From Chamaecrista fasciculata (Eukaryota; Streptophyta; Magnoliopsida; Fabales; Fabaceae), in NCBI GenBank assembly GCA_003254925.1, contig QANZ01010690.1:34957-98956 (forward strand): a stretch of 64,000 nt of DNA, given 5' to 3'. Positions within the stretch are counted from its first letter, which is position 1, and each line of letters begins with the position of its first letter. The notes beneath the pieces were generated by a model. That model saw nothing but the letters and a program-made list of their open reading frames with translations, did not search any database and was not told the DNA's origin. Made by a program: the position numbers and the translations under genes. Positions 43,072-53,237 of this stretch are shown piece by piece.

Positions 43072-44530
43072 ATGAGTGAAGATAGGATAAGTAGTTTACC
43101 AGATTCATTGCTTTCTCATATTCTCTCTTTCTTACCAACCCAAGACGTTGTTTCTACAAGCATTCTATCAAAGAGATGGGTATCACTATGGCGTTCCACC
43201 ACCACTCTTGACTTCAACGATGAAGCCCACGCACATCATAATAACTACCAACTTTATATGATTTTTGTTCAGTTTGTGAACACATTTCTGCTCTCACGAG
43301 ATTTCCAACCTATCAAAAGGTTTCGACTTCACTGTGAGTCTGAATTAACTTGTAATTATAATACTAATACATGGATAAACTATGCTCTACGACACCATGT
43401 TGAACATCTTGACGTAAGCCTTGATCGGATTCTCACCATGTACTTGCCGTCTAGCATTTTTACTTGCAATACGATTGTCGTTTTAAAGTTGACAGGAACA
43501 GGACGAAGCTTAGAAGTGAAAGATGTGTCATGTGTATGTTTACCTTCACTAAAGGATCTTCACTTAGAGTCCCTTAGTTTTCAAAACTCTGACAGTGTAA
43601 CAAGGATTCTTTTTGGGTGTCCACGTTTGGAGAAGTTGATTTTAAAATATATTTTACCTTATACATTAATTTATTTTTTGATGTATGATCATTTCAAATA
43701 TAAGGAATACCAAACAAGAATACCAAAGTTATTAATATTTGCGGATGTTCAATATTGTAATATTTTTTGGGAGGCACTTGGAAATGCTGCATTCCTGCGC
43801 TTCACATTGGTACGTATTGTCCCTTCTAAACTCATCATTGAAAATTTTAAATTAGGATCATAAAATATCTAAAAGCTTAATACATATATATTTATACATT
43901 ATTATTCTAAGCATCATGTTTAAATAATCCACGCTTAGTTTTTATTTTGATTATATTAAGTTATTTACTTCAATTCTTTTCTTTATTTTCTTGTTAAGCA
44001 ATCAGTTGATGCTATTGATGTTGCAACATTAATATATCCCAATTTAGTCCACGTGGAGCTTTTAATTATAATAGGAGACTGGCATTGGTTTCTTGTAGCC
44101 AAATTTCTCCAGATGACTCCCAAGCTTCAGATTCTGGTCATTCTTAATGAGGTTTGTTAATTTAAATTGCTCTTTGTTGTATTTTTTTTTTACTTCACAT
44201 ATAGTTATGTGTATATATATTATTTATATGTGTTTGTGTTGTCAGGAGAAGGAAGCCGAAATTAGTTGTTTCAGATATTATGGGATGGATGAATGTTTTA
44301 AAAGTGGTTTTGGGGTTCCTTCATCTCTTAGAAAATGCAAAATTGAAGGATTTCGAGGGAAAGAGTACGAGCTTCTGTTTGCAAGATTTATTTTGGAGAA
44401 AGCAAGTGATTTGCGTTGCTTTGAAATCTTTAGTCCTGCTTCATCAAATTATAATGCTAAGTTTCAGATGATCCAGAAGTTATCGTCGTACACAAGAGTC
44501 TCAACCAAATGTCAACTTTTGTTTAAATGA
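43072..44530 (+). CDS. F-box/LRR protein 2 (three exons)
   Basis: Predicted SCF ubiquitin-ligase receptor subunit. Exons are 43072-43809, 43999-44151 and 44246-44530, with GT-AG introns in phase 0, giving 391 aa. The F-box is at the very N-terminus (residues 4-43: DRISSLPDSLLSHILSFLPT then SILSKRWVSLW). It is followed by CLPSLKDLHLESL and GCPRLEKLIL leucine-rich units. The last exon has VPSSLRKCKIEGFRGKEYEL and FILEKASDLRCFEI, an FBD-like C-terminus, and its 285-bp length equals that of F-box gene 1. The intron 1 acceptor is TTGTTAAG; a CAG seven bases later would break the frame. Introns here are short (189 and 94 bp), whereas gene 1's are swollen by repeats. No frame break is seen. Confidence 0.85.
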
Positions 44531-45818
44531 TAATGCAACTTCTGATTTTTTATTTTCAAAACTATGATGTATTTAGTGCTTATTCCTGTTTTTTATCTTT
44601 CTTTTTAATGGCTTTTAGTAGTAACGTACTAAATTTAATAAATTGTATTATTTTTAGTCAGTCTCAACCGTAAAAGTGCTATTTCTGCCCCCAAAATATT
44701 TAGTTATGTTCGGTTGTTTCTCCCAAAAAAAAAAAATTTTTAGTCAATTGTGTTCTTGAGGTCAATTTTTATATTCTTATAATTTATTTTCAGTCAATTT
44801 ACCCCATACTTCCAACGTTTCACCCCCAAAATATTTTTGTATGGTTGTGCAGAAAAACAAGTTCCTATTTTTCTGATAGACAACCTATCTTAAAAAAAAA
44901 TAAAGTTCTTTATGTGTCTGATCAAGCCTAGTTTACACAAATGGCATGTTTCCCGGACAATGAGAAGAACAAGTGCAAGAACAAGAACAGAGAAAGTAAC
45001 AAGAGCCAGTAGAACTAAAGTAATTATTTTTATTCATTGAAAGCAAGAAATAAGCAAAAAAAAAGTAAAGAATTAAAGTGGCAGAGATCACCTTCAACCA
45101 CATCAGGACTAAATCGATAGGGTTACTAGTGGATTATAGTTATTAGTTCTATCATAGTTATCCCATTGAGGATCATCTGCTAATAATCATGGAGAGTTCA
45201 GCACCTAAATTATAATATTCAGTTTGTAAACAAACCTGAACTTTATTTCTCTTACACTTTCATCATCTTTGAGGCTTGCTGCAAAACCATAGGGATTGAC
45301 CCAATTTGATAGACTACTTATTTGCAGACATGGGTCTTGACACCATGAATATGTATGATTTATATCAACCAAAAGGGTAGAAGATGAGAAGAAAATAACT
45401 CACATATGGCTCGTGCTACAACCTATGCTACGTACTTTGGGTGAACTGGCTTGCATCATGCATATTTTGAGTGCCAAAATGATGCATGGTCAGCCACATC
45501 ACCAAAATTTAATGGAACATGCACTGACTAAACATATAAAGTAAAGACTCGATTAAAATTTTTTAAAACTATAAGGACCTAGTTATAAACATTTAAACTA
45601 TAGGACCAAATGAGTGATTTAACCAACTAAATAACAAAATAAAATTTTGATGATTAAATGCCATGGTGGCTATATTAAAACATACCAATAAATCTTCACA
45701 ATCAACAATGAAATAATTTTCTGATAATTTGGCATTCTCTACAAAATGCTCCTGCAATAAGAAAGGAAAAAACTTAATTTAGTTTTAAGGAAATATATTT
45801 CAATTGCATTTTTATACT
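44531..45818. other. Intergenic, no gene seen
   Basis: AT-rich sequence. A CTCAACCGTAAAAGTGCTAT...CCCCAAAATATTTAGTT unit has a weak second copy (CACCCCCAAAATATTTTTGT) near 44820. No convincing ORF. Confidence 0.45.
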
Positions 45819-46833
45819 TAGGGATGGCAATTTATCCCCACAAACGGGGATCCGCGCGGGTATTGTCCCCTGGGGATCCCCAGATGCGGGGAAAAATTCC
45901 CCGCGGGGGTGGGGATGAGGATACATATTACCCCGAATACTATTCGGGGACGGGGACGGGGACTATACCCTCCGCCCCGCGGGGTCCCCGTCCCCGAAAA
46001 TTATGTACTTATAAAAGGACTAAATTAAAATATATTTATTGTACATGGACTAAATTTATAATTTGCTCTTTTCTATCATTCTAATATTATTTCACTCCCC
46101 TCAATCTAACCCTAGCTGCCACTTTGCTCGCTCCATCTTCTTCTTCACGCACTCTTTCCTCTTCCAACACTCCATCTCCATCCACTCACTTCATCTTCTT
46201 CTTCACTCACTCTTTCCTCCTCCACCACTCCATCTCCAAGGTCCTTCATCTTCATCCTTCAACCTTCAACCTCCATCACATCGGTCCCTCATTCACTCTT
46301 TCCGCATCCTTCAACACAGTTCGCCGTTTGTCGCCGCCGCCGTTCTAGTTCTAGTGCCTCCATCACATTCTTCAATACAAAATACAGATGGGTTTTACTC
46401 ATTGAATTTCTTTAGTCTACTCATATATATATATATTCGGTATATTGTCATTGAATAGTTGATGATCCAACTTTTCTTTATTTTTATTCTTCTTACGGTA
46501 TTGCCTTAAATTTCCAGATGTGAAGAGCTCAGTAATCCTATAGTTTTATTCTTTTCATCAATCCAAGAATGGTAGAAATTAATAATATTTTCATGTTTTA
46601 AAAATTTCATCAGTATATAAACTTCATAATACAGTTTTGCAAGATCTCCAACTGAATCAAAATGTCATCAATTGTGAGCCAGGATCCCCGCGGGGACCGT
46701 GGAGAGTCGGGGAACGGGGACGGGGGAGAAAATATCCCCATGACGGGGATTGGGGACGGGGGAGCTTGGAGTTTGCGGGGACGGGGACGGGGAGTACTTC
46801 CCCCGCCCTCGCCCCGCGCGGGTGCCATCCCTA
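45819..46833. mobile_element. Non-autonomous hAT-type element
   Basis: Starts TAGGGATGGCAATTTATCCC and ends GGGTGCCATCCCTA. The 8-bp TSD TTTATACT is perfect (45811-45818 and 46834-46841), the length typical of hAT elements. Subterminal zones are strings of GGGGACGGGGA / TCCCCGTCCCC, very GC-rich. Between them, 46080-46350 is CT-rich (CTTCTTCTTCACTCACTC) like a plant 5' UTR and may be host-derived. There is no transposase. Length is 1015 bp. Confidence 0.9.
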
Positions 46834-47574
46834 TTTATACTCATAGCCAGTCTCTCCAAATCCCATTCCCATTCCCAGTTTCTCAATTTTAACTCTAATC
46901 TCTAATCATTGATTTAATTAAGCTGATATATTCATTAATCCTAATAAAGAATGGCATCCACAGTACAGTAAAACGCTGCTTATTACAAAGGGGATGCATT
47001 ACTATTACAAACAATTGATTTAAAACGCTGCTTATTACAATTCATTACAGTTCAGACCTATTGATTACAAACTCTGCTTATGTATGCTAGTACAGTTGAG
47101 ACCCATTGATTTAAAACGTTGCTTATTACAAACGATTTAATAAAACATAGTGATAATGAGAAACGATTTAAGAGAACACTAACCTTGGACCTCCCATGGA
47201 CTTTAATTAGTCGCATCTTGACCGGTCGGCAGCTTCAACGGCGGCGATTCGATGTCGATGATGGTGCACGGTTGTCTCCGTGGACGAGCAAGCAGTGGAT
47301 GGCACGTTGGGGGACTACCTAGGGTTTGAAATTGGGATTGTGATGTAGAACTTAGAAGAATGCAAGAATATGAGGGAGAAAGAATGGAGGGAGAGAAAGA
47401 AAGAGAGCGAGATGTGAGAGCAAATCTGAATATTAATCTATAATCATCAAGTCTGAATCCAAAATAAGGGGGAGCTACATATATAAGTGCAGCTCGGTCA
47501 AAGATAATAAAACCACATAACAATTCTCAAAACAATAATAAAAGCAAGCTAGTTCCCAAAATAATAAAAGCTAA
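46834..47574. other. Intergenic with short direct repeats
   Basis: AAAACG(C/T)TGCTTATTACAA occurs near 46973, 47022 and 47115, with a weaker copy near 47068. 47170-47340 is GC-richer (GGTCGGCAGCTTCAACGGCG) and might be a decayed exon, but no frame has a recognisable protein. Confidence 0.45.
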
Positions 47575-47998
47575 CAATTAGGTAGACATAGCCATACCTA
47601 CTGAAGTCGTCAGTGAACGTAATGAAATAAGAGTAACCACCCCTAGCTTGAGTACTTATGGGTCCACATACATCACTATGTATGATCCCCAATAAGTCAG
47701 ATGCCCTCTCACTGTGACCAGTGAAAGGCGCCTTTGTCATTTTTCCAAGTAAACAAGACTCGCAAGCATCATATGATTCAAAATCAAATGAGCTTAGAAG
47801 TCCATCTTTATGGAGCTTCTCTAGGCGTTTCTCGTTTATATGGCCTAAACGACAATGCCAAAGGTATGTAGGATTAGGTTCGTTAATCTTAATCCTCTTC
47901 TCAATGTTATATATTTCATTATTACGTTGTTGTTCCAATTTCAAGATATAGTAGTTATCATGCAGATCACTATAAGCAAATAACACATTATCTCACTG
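47575..47998 (-). pseudogene. Ty1/Copia polyprotein fragment (GAG-pre-integrase and integrase start)
   Basis: The minus-strand reading FAYSDLHDNYYILKLEQQ... leads into YLWHCRLGHINEKRLEKLHK and CESCLLGKMTKAPF, the H-H-C-C zinc region of the pre-integrase domain. It continues with LLGIIHSDVCGPISTQARGG and FTDDFSRYGYVYL, which carry the first two aspartates of the integrase core region. It stops being Copia-like after VYL near 47580 and joins LINE sequence at 47998. It is a short dead relic. Confidence 0.88.
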
Positions 47999-47999
47999 G

Positions 48000-48105
48000 A
48001 CCCCAGCAGCAATGTTGTTGGTTTTAGTTTCACAAGCACCATCCACATTTAGTTTTAACCATCCTTCTTGTGGGGGGTGCCAAGAAACAAAAACAGATTG
48101 ATGTG
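48000..48105 (-). pseudogene. LINE RNase H fragment
   Basis: The minus-strand reading VSWHPPQEGWLKLNVDGACE...NNIAAG is the start of the RNase H domain found at the end of plant LINE polyproteins (W-x-P-P-x-x-GWLKLNVDGA, first catalytic Asp in VDGA). It is truncated on both sides and abuts the Copia fragment. Confidence 0.7.
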
Positions 48106-48133
48106 TAGAAGAAGGGTGGATTGTATATATTTA

Positions 48134-49136
48134 TCTTTACTACTTAAAAGGTGGATTGTTTACAATTTTTCTTTTCAAAAATACCCTCATTTCTTACTAT
48201 TAATTGCATCCTTTGATATTTGATAACTTTGAGTGAAAAGTCATATCCTTTCTCTTAATGGCATTCCTTCAAATCATAATTTTAAACAATAACTTCCATT
48301 GCATCCTGTGATAATTGGCAACTTTCAGTGAAAAGTCATGTCCTTTCTCTTAATTGCATTCCTTCAAATTATATAATTTTAAACAGTAACTTCCCTTGCA
48401 TCCCCTGATAATTGGTAATTTTAAGTGAAAAGTCATGTTCTTTCTTTTAATTGCATTCCTTCAAATCATTATTTTAAACAGTAACTTCCATTGCATCCTT
48501 TTATTACTCCTGTAGTCCTGTGTCTAGCTCGCGCATACAGATCACGACTTTGTTTGTTTTGAGTTTCACGTACCGGTCTCTTTCTCTCTCACTATATTCC
48601 TTCAATCCATTAAATCTCTGTTATTAGAGATGATGAATGTAGTTATGGTGGAGTAGTGATGACGAGGCTTGAAAACTACGTCTATATGGAACATCCATGG
48701 GCATTCCAAATGATTTGATTGCATCTTGAGAAGATGAAAGATTCTTCTTCTCAATCCCTTTTCAGGAAGCAATAGCATATATGATTATTGGTAATCCTAT
48801 TCTAATATGCAGTCCATCAAGTAAAAATTGGAATTAGGACTTAGAAAAATACACATAATCATCAGATACCCGAATAAATTGGGTAGCCCATAAACTATCC
48901 GAGTACTCATCTCTAATCGTTGTGCTTTGTTGTACTGTGAATCCGTGTTGCACTGATGCATGATTCACAAGATATATACTTGGTATTCGTTTTTTGTCTC
49001 TTGCTTCTTTATATGAATAAAGAAAAGTATTCAACTAATAAATGTCTATAAAAATTTAAGTTAGATAATTCACATTACATAGTCAACAATTATTTATAAG
49101 ATACATAATGCGCGCAACGCACGTGATCTTTACTAG
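48134..49136 (+). mobile_element. Probable non-autonomous Helitron
   Basis: The 5' end is TCTTTACTACTTAAAAGG preceded by A (48133). The 3' end is CTTTACTAG followed by T (49137), fitting Helitron insertion between A and T and the CTAG terminus. A small stem (TGCGCGCAACGCA, 49108-49120) lies about 16 bp before the end. There is no TIR or TSD, as expected, and no Rep/helicase sequence. It contains the ~96-bp tandem repeat at 48206-48497. Length is 1003 bp. Confidence 0.6.
48206..48497. repeat. About three tandem copies of a ~96-bp unit
   Basis: GCATCC...GATAATTGG...AGTGAAAAGTCAT...CTTTCTCTTAATTGCATTCCTTCAAAT...TTTTAAACA(A/G)TAACTTCC repeats with starts at 48206, 48301, 48398 and a partial at 48493. 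It lies inside the probable Helitron. Confidence 0.85.
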
Positions 49137-49146
49137 TATAAATAAA

Positions 49147-50613
49147 GGGTAAATTACACAAAAGGGCCGTGTGGTTTGGCCCATTTTTAGATAGGGTCCC
49201 TGTGGTTTAAAAAGTGTCAAACTGGGGGTTTGTGGTTTCCTCCGTTAGCAAATAGGGTCTCGGGTGGTTTTTTCCATCCAAATTAACAGAGTTAGGTTAT
49301 AATGAATTTTAAAGTGGACTGTTTTGTAATTTAAGCATTTTTTCTATTCAAACAAATTAAAAAGGACTATTTTGCAATTAGAACCAAAATATTATAAGAG
49401 CAAATGATTTTTGGGTAAAAAAACAAAGTACATCAAATCTAAATTGATGTCATCTTCATCTCCAATCTCCATCTCCATCTCCAATCTCCATCTCTAATCT
49501 TCATCAACCCTAAATTGATTTCATCTTCATCTTCAATTTCCAATCTCCATCTCCAAGTTCGACAAAAATGAATGAGATTCCCATTTACACCAAACATTCA
49601 GATTCTGCATTTCATCAAGCTCCATCTCCATCTCCAAATCTTTCTCAGCATTTCAAGCTCTTCAACTCCAAAATCAAACCCTACATCCCCGATTTCAAGC
49701 TCGCCTTCGACCATTTCTGCATCCACGCCGGCGGCCGCGCTGTCATCGACGAGCTCGAGAAGAACCTCCAGCTTCTCCCTCACCACGTCGAAGCTTACCG
49801 AATGACTCTTCACCGATTCGGAAGCACGTCCTCCAGCTCGATCTGGTACGAATTGGCATACACCGAAGCCAAAGAACGAATCGAGAAAGGAAATAGGGTT
49901 TGGAAAATCGCATTCGGAAGCGGATTCAAGTGTAATAGCGCCGTTTGGAAAGCACTCAGGAATGTGAAACCCTCGCCTAATAATCCATGGCAGGATTGTA
50001 TTCATAGGTATCCTGTGAAAATCGATTCCTGAATGAATTATTCATCCTGAAATTTATGTTGGTTAGCCATTGAATTCATCTTCTTCTTCTGGGTCTTCTG
50101 TGATATAGGGTCTATGTGGGCTTTTGTTTCTTTCATCTCACGGATGCGCTTGTTGATAAGGTTGAGAACAGGAATCTGAATGTTTGGTGTAATTGGGAAT
50201 CTCATTCATTTTTGTCGAGCTTGGAGATGGAGATCGGAGATTGAAGATGAAGATGAAGATGAAATCAATTTAGGGTTGATGAAGATCGGAGATGAAGACG
50301 AAATCCATTTAGATTGATGTTCTGCATTTTTTTTTTACCGAAAAATCACATTTGGTTTGCTCTTATAATATTTTGGTTCAAATTGCAAAATAGTCTTTTT
50401 TAATTTGTTTGAATAGAAAAAACGCTTAAATTACAAAACAGTCCACTTTAAAATTCATTTTAACCTGACTCTGTTAATTTGGATGGAAAAAACCACTTGG
50501 CACCCTATTTGCTAACGGAGGAAATCACATACCCCCAGTTTGACACTTTTTAAACCACAGGGACCCTATTTGAAAATGGGTCAAATCATAGGACCCTTTT
50601 ATGTAATTTACCC
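49147..50613 (+). mobile_element. Pack-MULE (Mutator-like element carrying a KCS gene fragment)
   Basis: Long inverted arms of 437 bp (49147-49583) and 420 bp (50194-50613) start GGGTAAATTACACAAAAGGG and end CCTTTTATGTAATTTACCC. Flanking 9-mers ATAAATAAA (49138-49146) and TTAAATAAA (50614-50622) match at 8 of 9, an aged Mutator TSD. The arms contain (CATCTCCATCTCCAAT)n-type repeats and the pair GACAAAAATGAATGAGATTC / GAATCTCATTCATTTTTGTC at their inner edges. The inside is a host-gene fragment, not a transposase. Its terminal family is shared with 8556-8998. Confidence 0.92.
49568..50032 (+). pseudogene. Captured C-terminal fragment of 3-ketoacyl-CoA synthase (KCS/FAE1 family)
   Basis: A 154-aa open frame starts with ATG inside the Pack-MULE arm ([10 protein letters not shown]...), so residues 1-20 or so are element-derived. 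From about residue 22 it matches the KCS C-terminus: [56 protein letters not shown] and [23 protein letters not shown] enzymes condense malonyl-CoA with acyl-CoA in ER very-long-chain fatty acid elongation. The family's catalytic His (here 53) and Asn (here 123) are present, but the catalytic Cys and the membrane-bound N-terminal half (roughly 350 of about 500 residues) are missing. The frame is intact, without stops. It cannot be an active synthase, but it might still be transcribed as a chimeric ORF. Confidence 0.9.
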
Positions 50614-51249
50614 TTAAATAAAAAGAAAAACTAAATTGACTAATCAGTATTTGGCTATTCGCTTTCACTCTCACTTTCACACTTTCACGATTTTCCTTTG
50701 CCACCGTTCCTCCATCATCAGAATTCAGAGATCCCTTGTCATTCATCGTCCGTCAAGTGTTCATCGGTAATCACTGTTGTAAGTTGTCTTTCAGTGAATT
50801 GCTTCCTCATCGACAATTTTTTGTTGTTTTTATTAACTGTTTCGATCACTGATTCAGTGATTTAGGGTTTGTGTTCTGTTTTTTTTTTTTTTTTTTTTTT
50901 TTTTNTTTTTTTTTTTTTTTTTTTCTTTTTTAACAGTTTCAAATGCAAGATGTATAGTACTAATTGATCCTGATGTTTATCGTATTATGGAGGAAAGGTA
51001 AGGAACTTGTCAAATGCTTGAATGAGCTATAACTGGGAGTCTAGGACACTGAGAATTAGCTTTTAGTGCAATGTCATATTCTGTTCCTTAGGAATTTGAT
51101 TGTGTACTGAATATACAAATTGCATTGTAGGACCTGGACTTTTAAAACAGAATGTCATGTTCTCATTTTAACTATTGAACAAAAGATAGATGTGATATAT
51201 TGGTTGGATTCGTAACTATGAGTTTTGATAGGTCATATCTCATCCATTA
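50614..51249. other. Upstream region of the F-box pseudogene, with a T tract holding an N
   Basis: 50640-50870 reads like a plant 5' UTR (CTTTCACTCTCACTTTCACA...). 50877-50929 is an almost pure T run with one undetermined base at 50905 and a C at 50925, so its length is unreliable. No ORF. Confidence 0.5.
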
Positions 51250-51690
51250 ATGGCTGAATCAATCTCCAACTCAAGATTGTTCTTCTATTGTCCAAAAAAA
51301 GAAAAAGTCTACAACTCAAGAGCACCAAGAATTGTTAAGAATGATGACAAGATAAGTAATTTTCCAGATTCATTACTTTCACACATTCTGTCTTTCCTTC
51401 CAACCAAAGACTGATGGAAGTCACTGTGGCGTTATACCACCACCCTTCACTTCAGCGACGAAGCCTACACACAAAATAAAACTCAATATCTTAGTTTTGT
51501 TGAGTTTGTGTGCGCATTTTTGGTCTCACGTTATGCTCAACCTATTAAAAGGCTTCAACTTGATTGTTGTTCGGAGTTCACTAGTAATTCAAAAATCAAC
51601 ATATGGGTAGACCGTGCTATACAACGCCATGTTGAGCATGTTGAGATAATCATCAACAATGAATATCTCAACAATATTAGAGGAAAATGA
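51250..51690 (+). pseudogene. F-box pseudogene 3
   Basis: ATG at 51250 starts MAESISNSRLFFYCPKKEKV..., then DKISNFPDSLLSHILSFLPT KD. A TGA (51412) follows directly, and the frame resumes as WKSLWRYTTTLHFSDEAYTQ, so the segment corresponding to VVSTSILSKR in gene 2 has been deleted, leaving a stop. The rest (FVEFVCAFLVSRYAQPIKRL, FTSNSKINIWVDRAIQRHVE) is clearly homologous to residues 60-120 of the gene at 43072. It ends at a TGA at 51690, just before a MITE remnant. The LRR and FBD parts are absent. Confidence 0.88.
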
Positions 51691-51716
51691 GAGGAAAATG
51701 AACATTTGGGTGTTTT

Positions 51717-51783
51717 TACAACAGGGTACCAAAGTGAATCCGGTCTATAGAACAGGGCACCAAATTAAAGTGTAATTTACCCG
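51717..51783. repeat. Remnant of MITE family A
   Basis: ACAACAGGGTACCAAAGTGA...AAAGTGTAATTTACCC matches the right end of 6137-6535. Only this end remains, immediately after the F-box pseudogene, suggesting that insertion and deletion removed the gene's 3' part. Confidence 0.75.
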
Positions 51784-52175
51784 TTTAAATAAGCATATAT
51801 TATTGCTACTGCATCAGTGCATTTTCCATTTCTTGTGCTTTGCAATGTTGTATATCTAACTAAAGTGAGAGAAGAGACAATTATGCGTTCGAAAAGTCAT
51901 TATTTAACTATGTACTCTTCTAATCTTTTTAAAATGAGGTGTTTCCTAACAGTTTTTCCCTTAAGTAATATAAAATACCAAATATAAATATGTCACTACT
52001 TGATAGCTTAATTCATGAAAAATTGAAAGATAGTTTAATCCATAAAGAATAAATAGAATTTTATCAATTATTTTAGGGACCAAACTGTTTATTTAAATAT
52101 TTTAAGGTCTGAATTGTCAATTCAATAATCTTTCGAGGACCGAATTGTTAATTTACCAAACTACCTATTATTATT
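51784..52175. other. Intergenic, no gene seen
   Basis: A short GGGACCAAACTGTTTATTTA / GGACCGAATTGTTAATTTAC repeat near 52075-52155 belongs to the intron foldback family. Otherwise unremarkable. Confidence 0.45.
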
Positions 52176-52582
52176 ATTTTTTTTGATAGAATGGTAAATT
52201 CATTAAAAAGATAAAGGAACTACAAAGCAAGTCATTAAGATACAGAGTTCTTACTTGTCCTAGGAAAGCTTAAAGACAATGCAAGGAAATAAAGGAGGGC
52301 ATCAAATTAAAGATAGTGTGAGGAGCAGTAGAAGTCCGTCCCCATTTTGCAAGCAAATCAAAGTTGTGAAGGTAGGACCTGCAGTTGTTAATAATTGAGA
52401 AGAAACGATGATGAGGAGAAAGATTTGAGTCTTTGATTAAATCAATTGCAAGTTTAGAATCTGATTCTATAATGATGTGGGAGATGTTAAGATCCCTAGC
52501 AAGTTTGAGACCATATTGGATACTCCACAGATCTGCTTTGAGGATACAACCAGATCCCAAGAAGCTAGAGAAACCATAAATC
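52176..52582 (-). pseudogene. LINE 3' end with RNase H domain, cut by an LTR
   Basis: The minus-strand reading IYGFSSFLGSGCILKADLWS...YGLKLARDLNISHIIIESDS...LAIDLIKDSN is the RVT_3-type RNase H of plant LINEs (A-E-x-x-A-like helix replaced by KADLWSIQYGL, catalytic Asp in ESDS). The 3' end is an A-rich tail (TTACCATTCTATCAAAAAAA on the minus strand, about 52176-52198). The rest of the LINE is lost where an LTR begins at 52583. Confidence 0.8.
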
Positions 52583-52911
52583 TGTTGGAGATTGTGCCCT
52601 AGGGCCAATCATTTTATAAATATGTTTTGAACATATTAATTAATTTATGGAGATAAATTAATGGTTATCATATTATTAGCGTGTTTACTATGATAACAAT
52701 CCTTGATTAATTATATGATAAATAATCTAAAACTGTCCCTGGTCGATCATTCACGTGGGAGCGTAAATGAACCAAGACCAGCATGACCTCAGTGTATAAA
52801 GATACATGCACTAGATGCTTCTCGAGAGTCATGATGCAATTATGTAAGGGTTACAAGTTGCTGGACCGACCCGGAGAGTCCTGCATGGGTTTAGTCATAA
52901 GCGAGCCTCTC
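52583..52911 (+). mobile_element. Truncated second copy of the 2.1-kb LTR family
   Basis: TGTTGGAGATTGTGCCCTAG... matches the minus strand of 9749-11879 over ~330 bp and stops mid-sequence (AGTCATAAGCGAGCCTCTC) at the N at 52912. It interrupts the LINE RNase H frame. The sudden stop at an undetermined base points to an assembly join rather than a biological end. Confidence 0.8.
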
Positions 52912-52912
52912 N

Positions 52913-53237
52913 ATTATTTTTTTAATTTATTTTAATTTTATTTTAATTAATTTTAATTTAAAATTTACTTCATTTTAATTTAAATTTAAATCCTTAATTT
53001 TTAAATTTTCGTTTTCGAATTTATTTAAATTAATTTTAAATTTTAAATTTTATTGTATTTTGTTTAATTTTAATTTTAATTTTAATTTTAATTATAATTT
53101 TAATTTCATTTTGTTTAATTCCTTTTATTTTTTTTCTTTTTAGTTCTTTTAATTGTTAGTTTAGGATTTCAAAGTCTTTAGTTCCCTAAGGCATAGGATA
53201 AAACAAACCACTAGACGAACTTAGAAAATTTAGGAAC
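52913..53237. other. Low-complexity AT sequence before the Athila-like gag
   Basis: Mainly TTTTAATTTTAATTT-type repeats, then a TTAGTTCCCTAAGGCATAGG leader. No gene. Confidence 0.5.

Noticed and set aside
45824..46892. Several Gly/Arg/Pro-rich frames within the hAT-type element
   Set aside because: They are produced by the GGGGACGGGGA subterminal repeats and lack any conserved protein pattern.
49598..50005. 135-codon minus-strand frame opposite the KCS fragment
   Set aside because: It is the mirror of the KCS coding frame and has no family resemblance.
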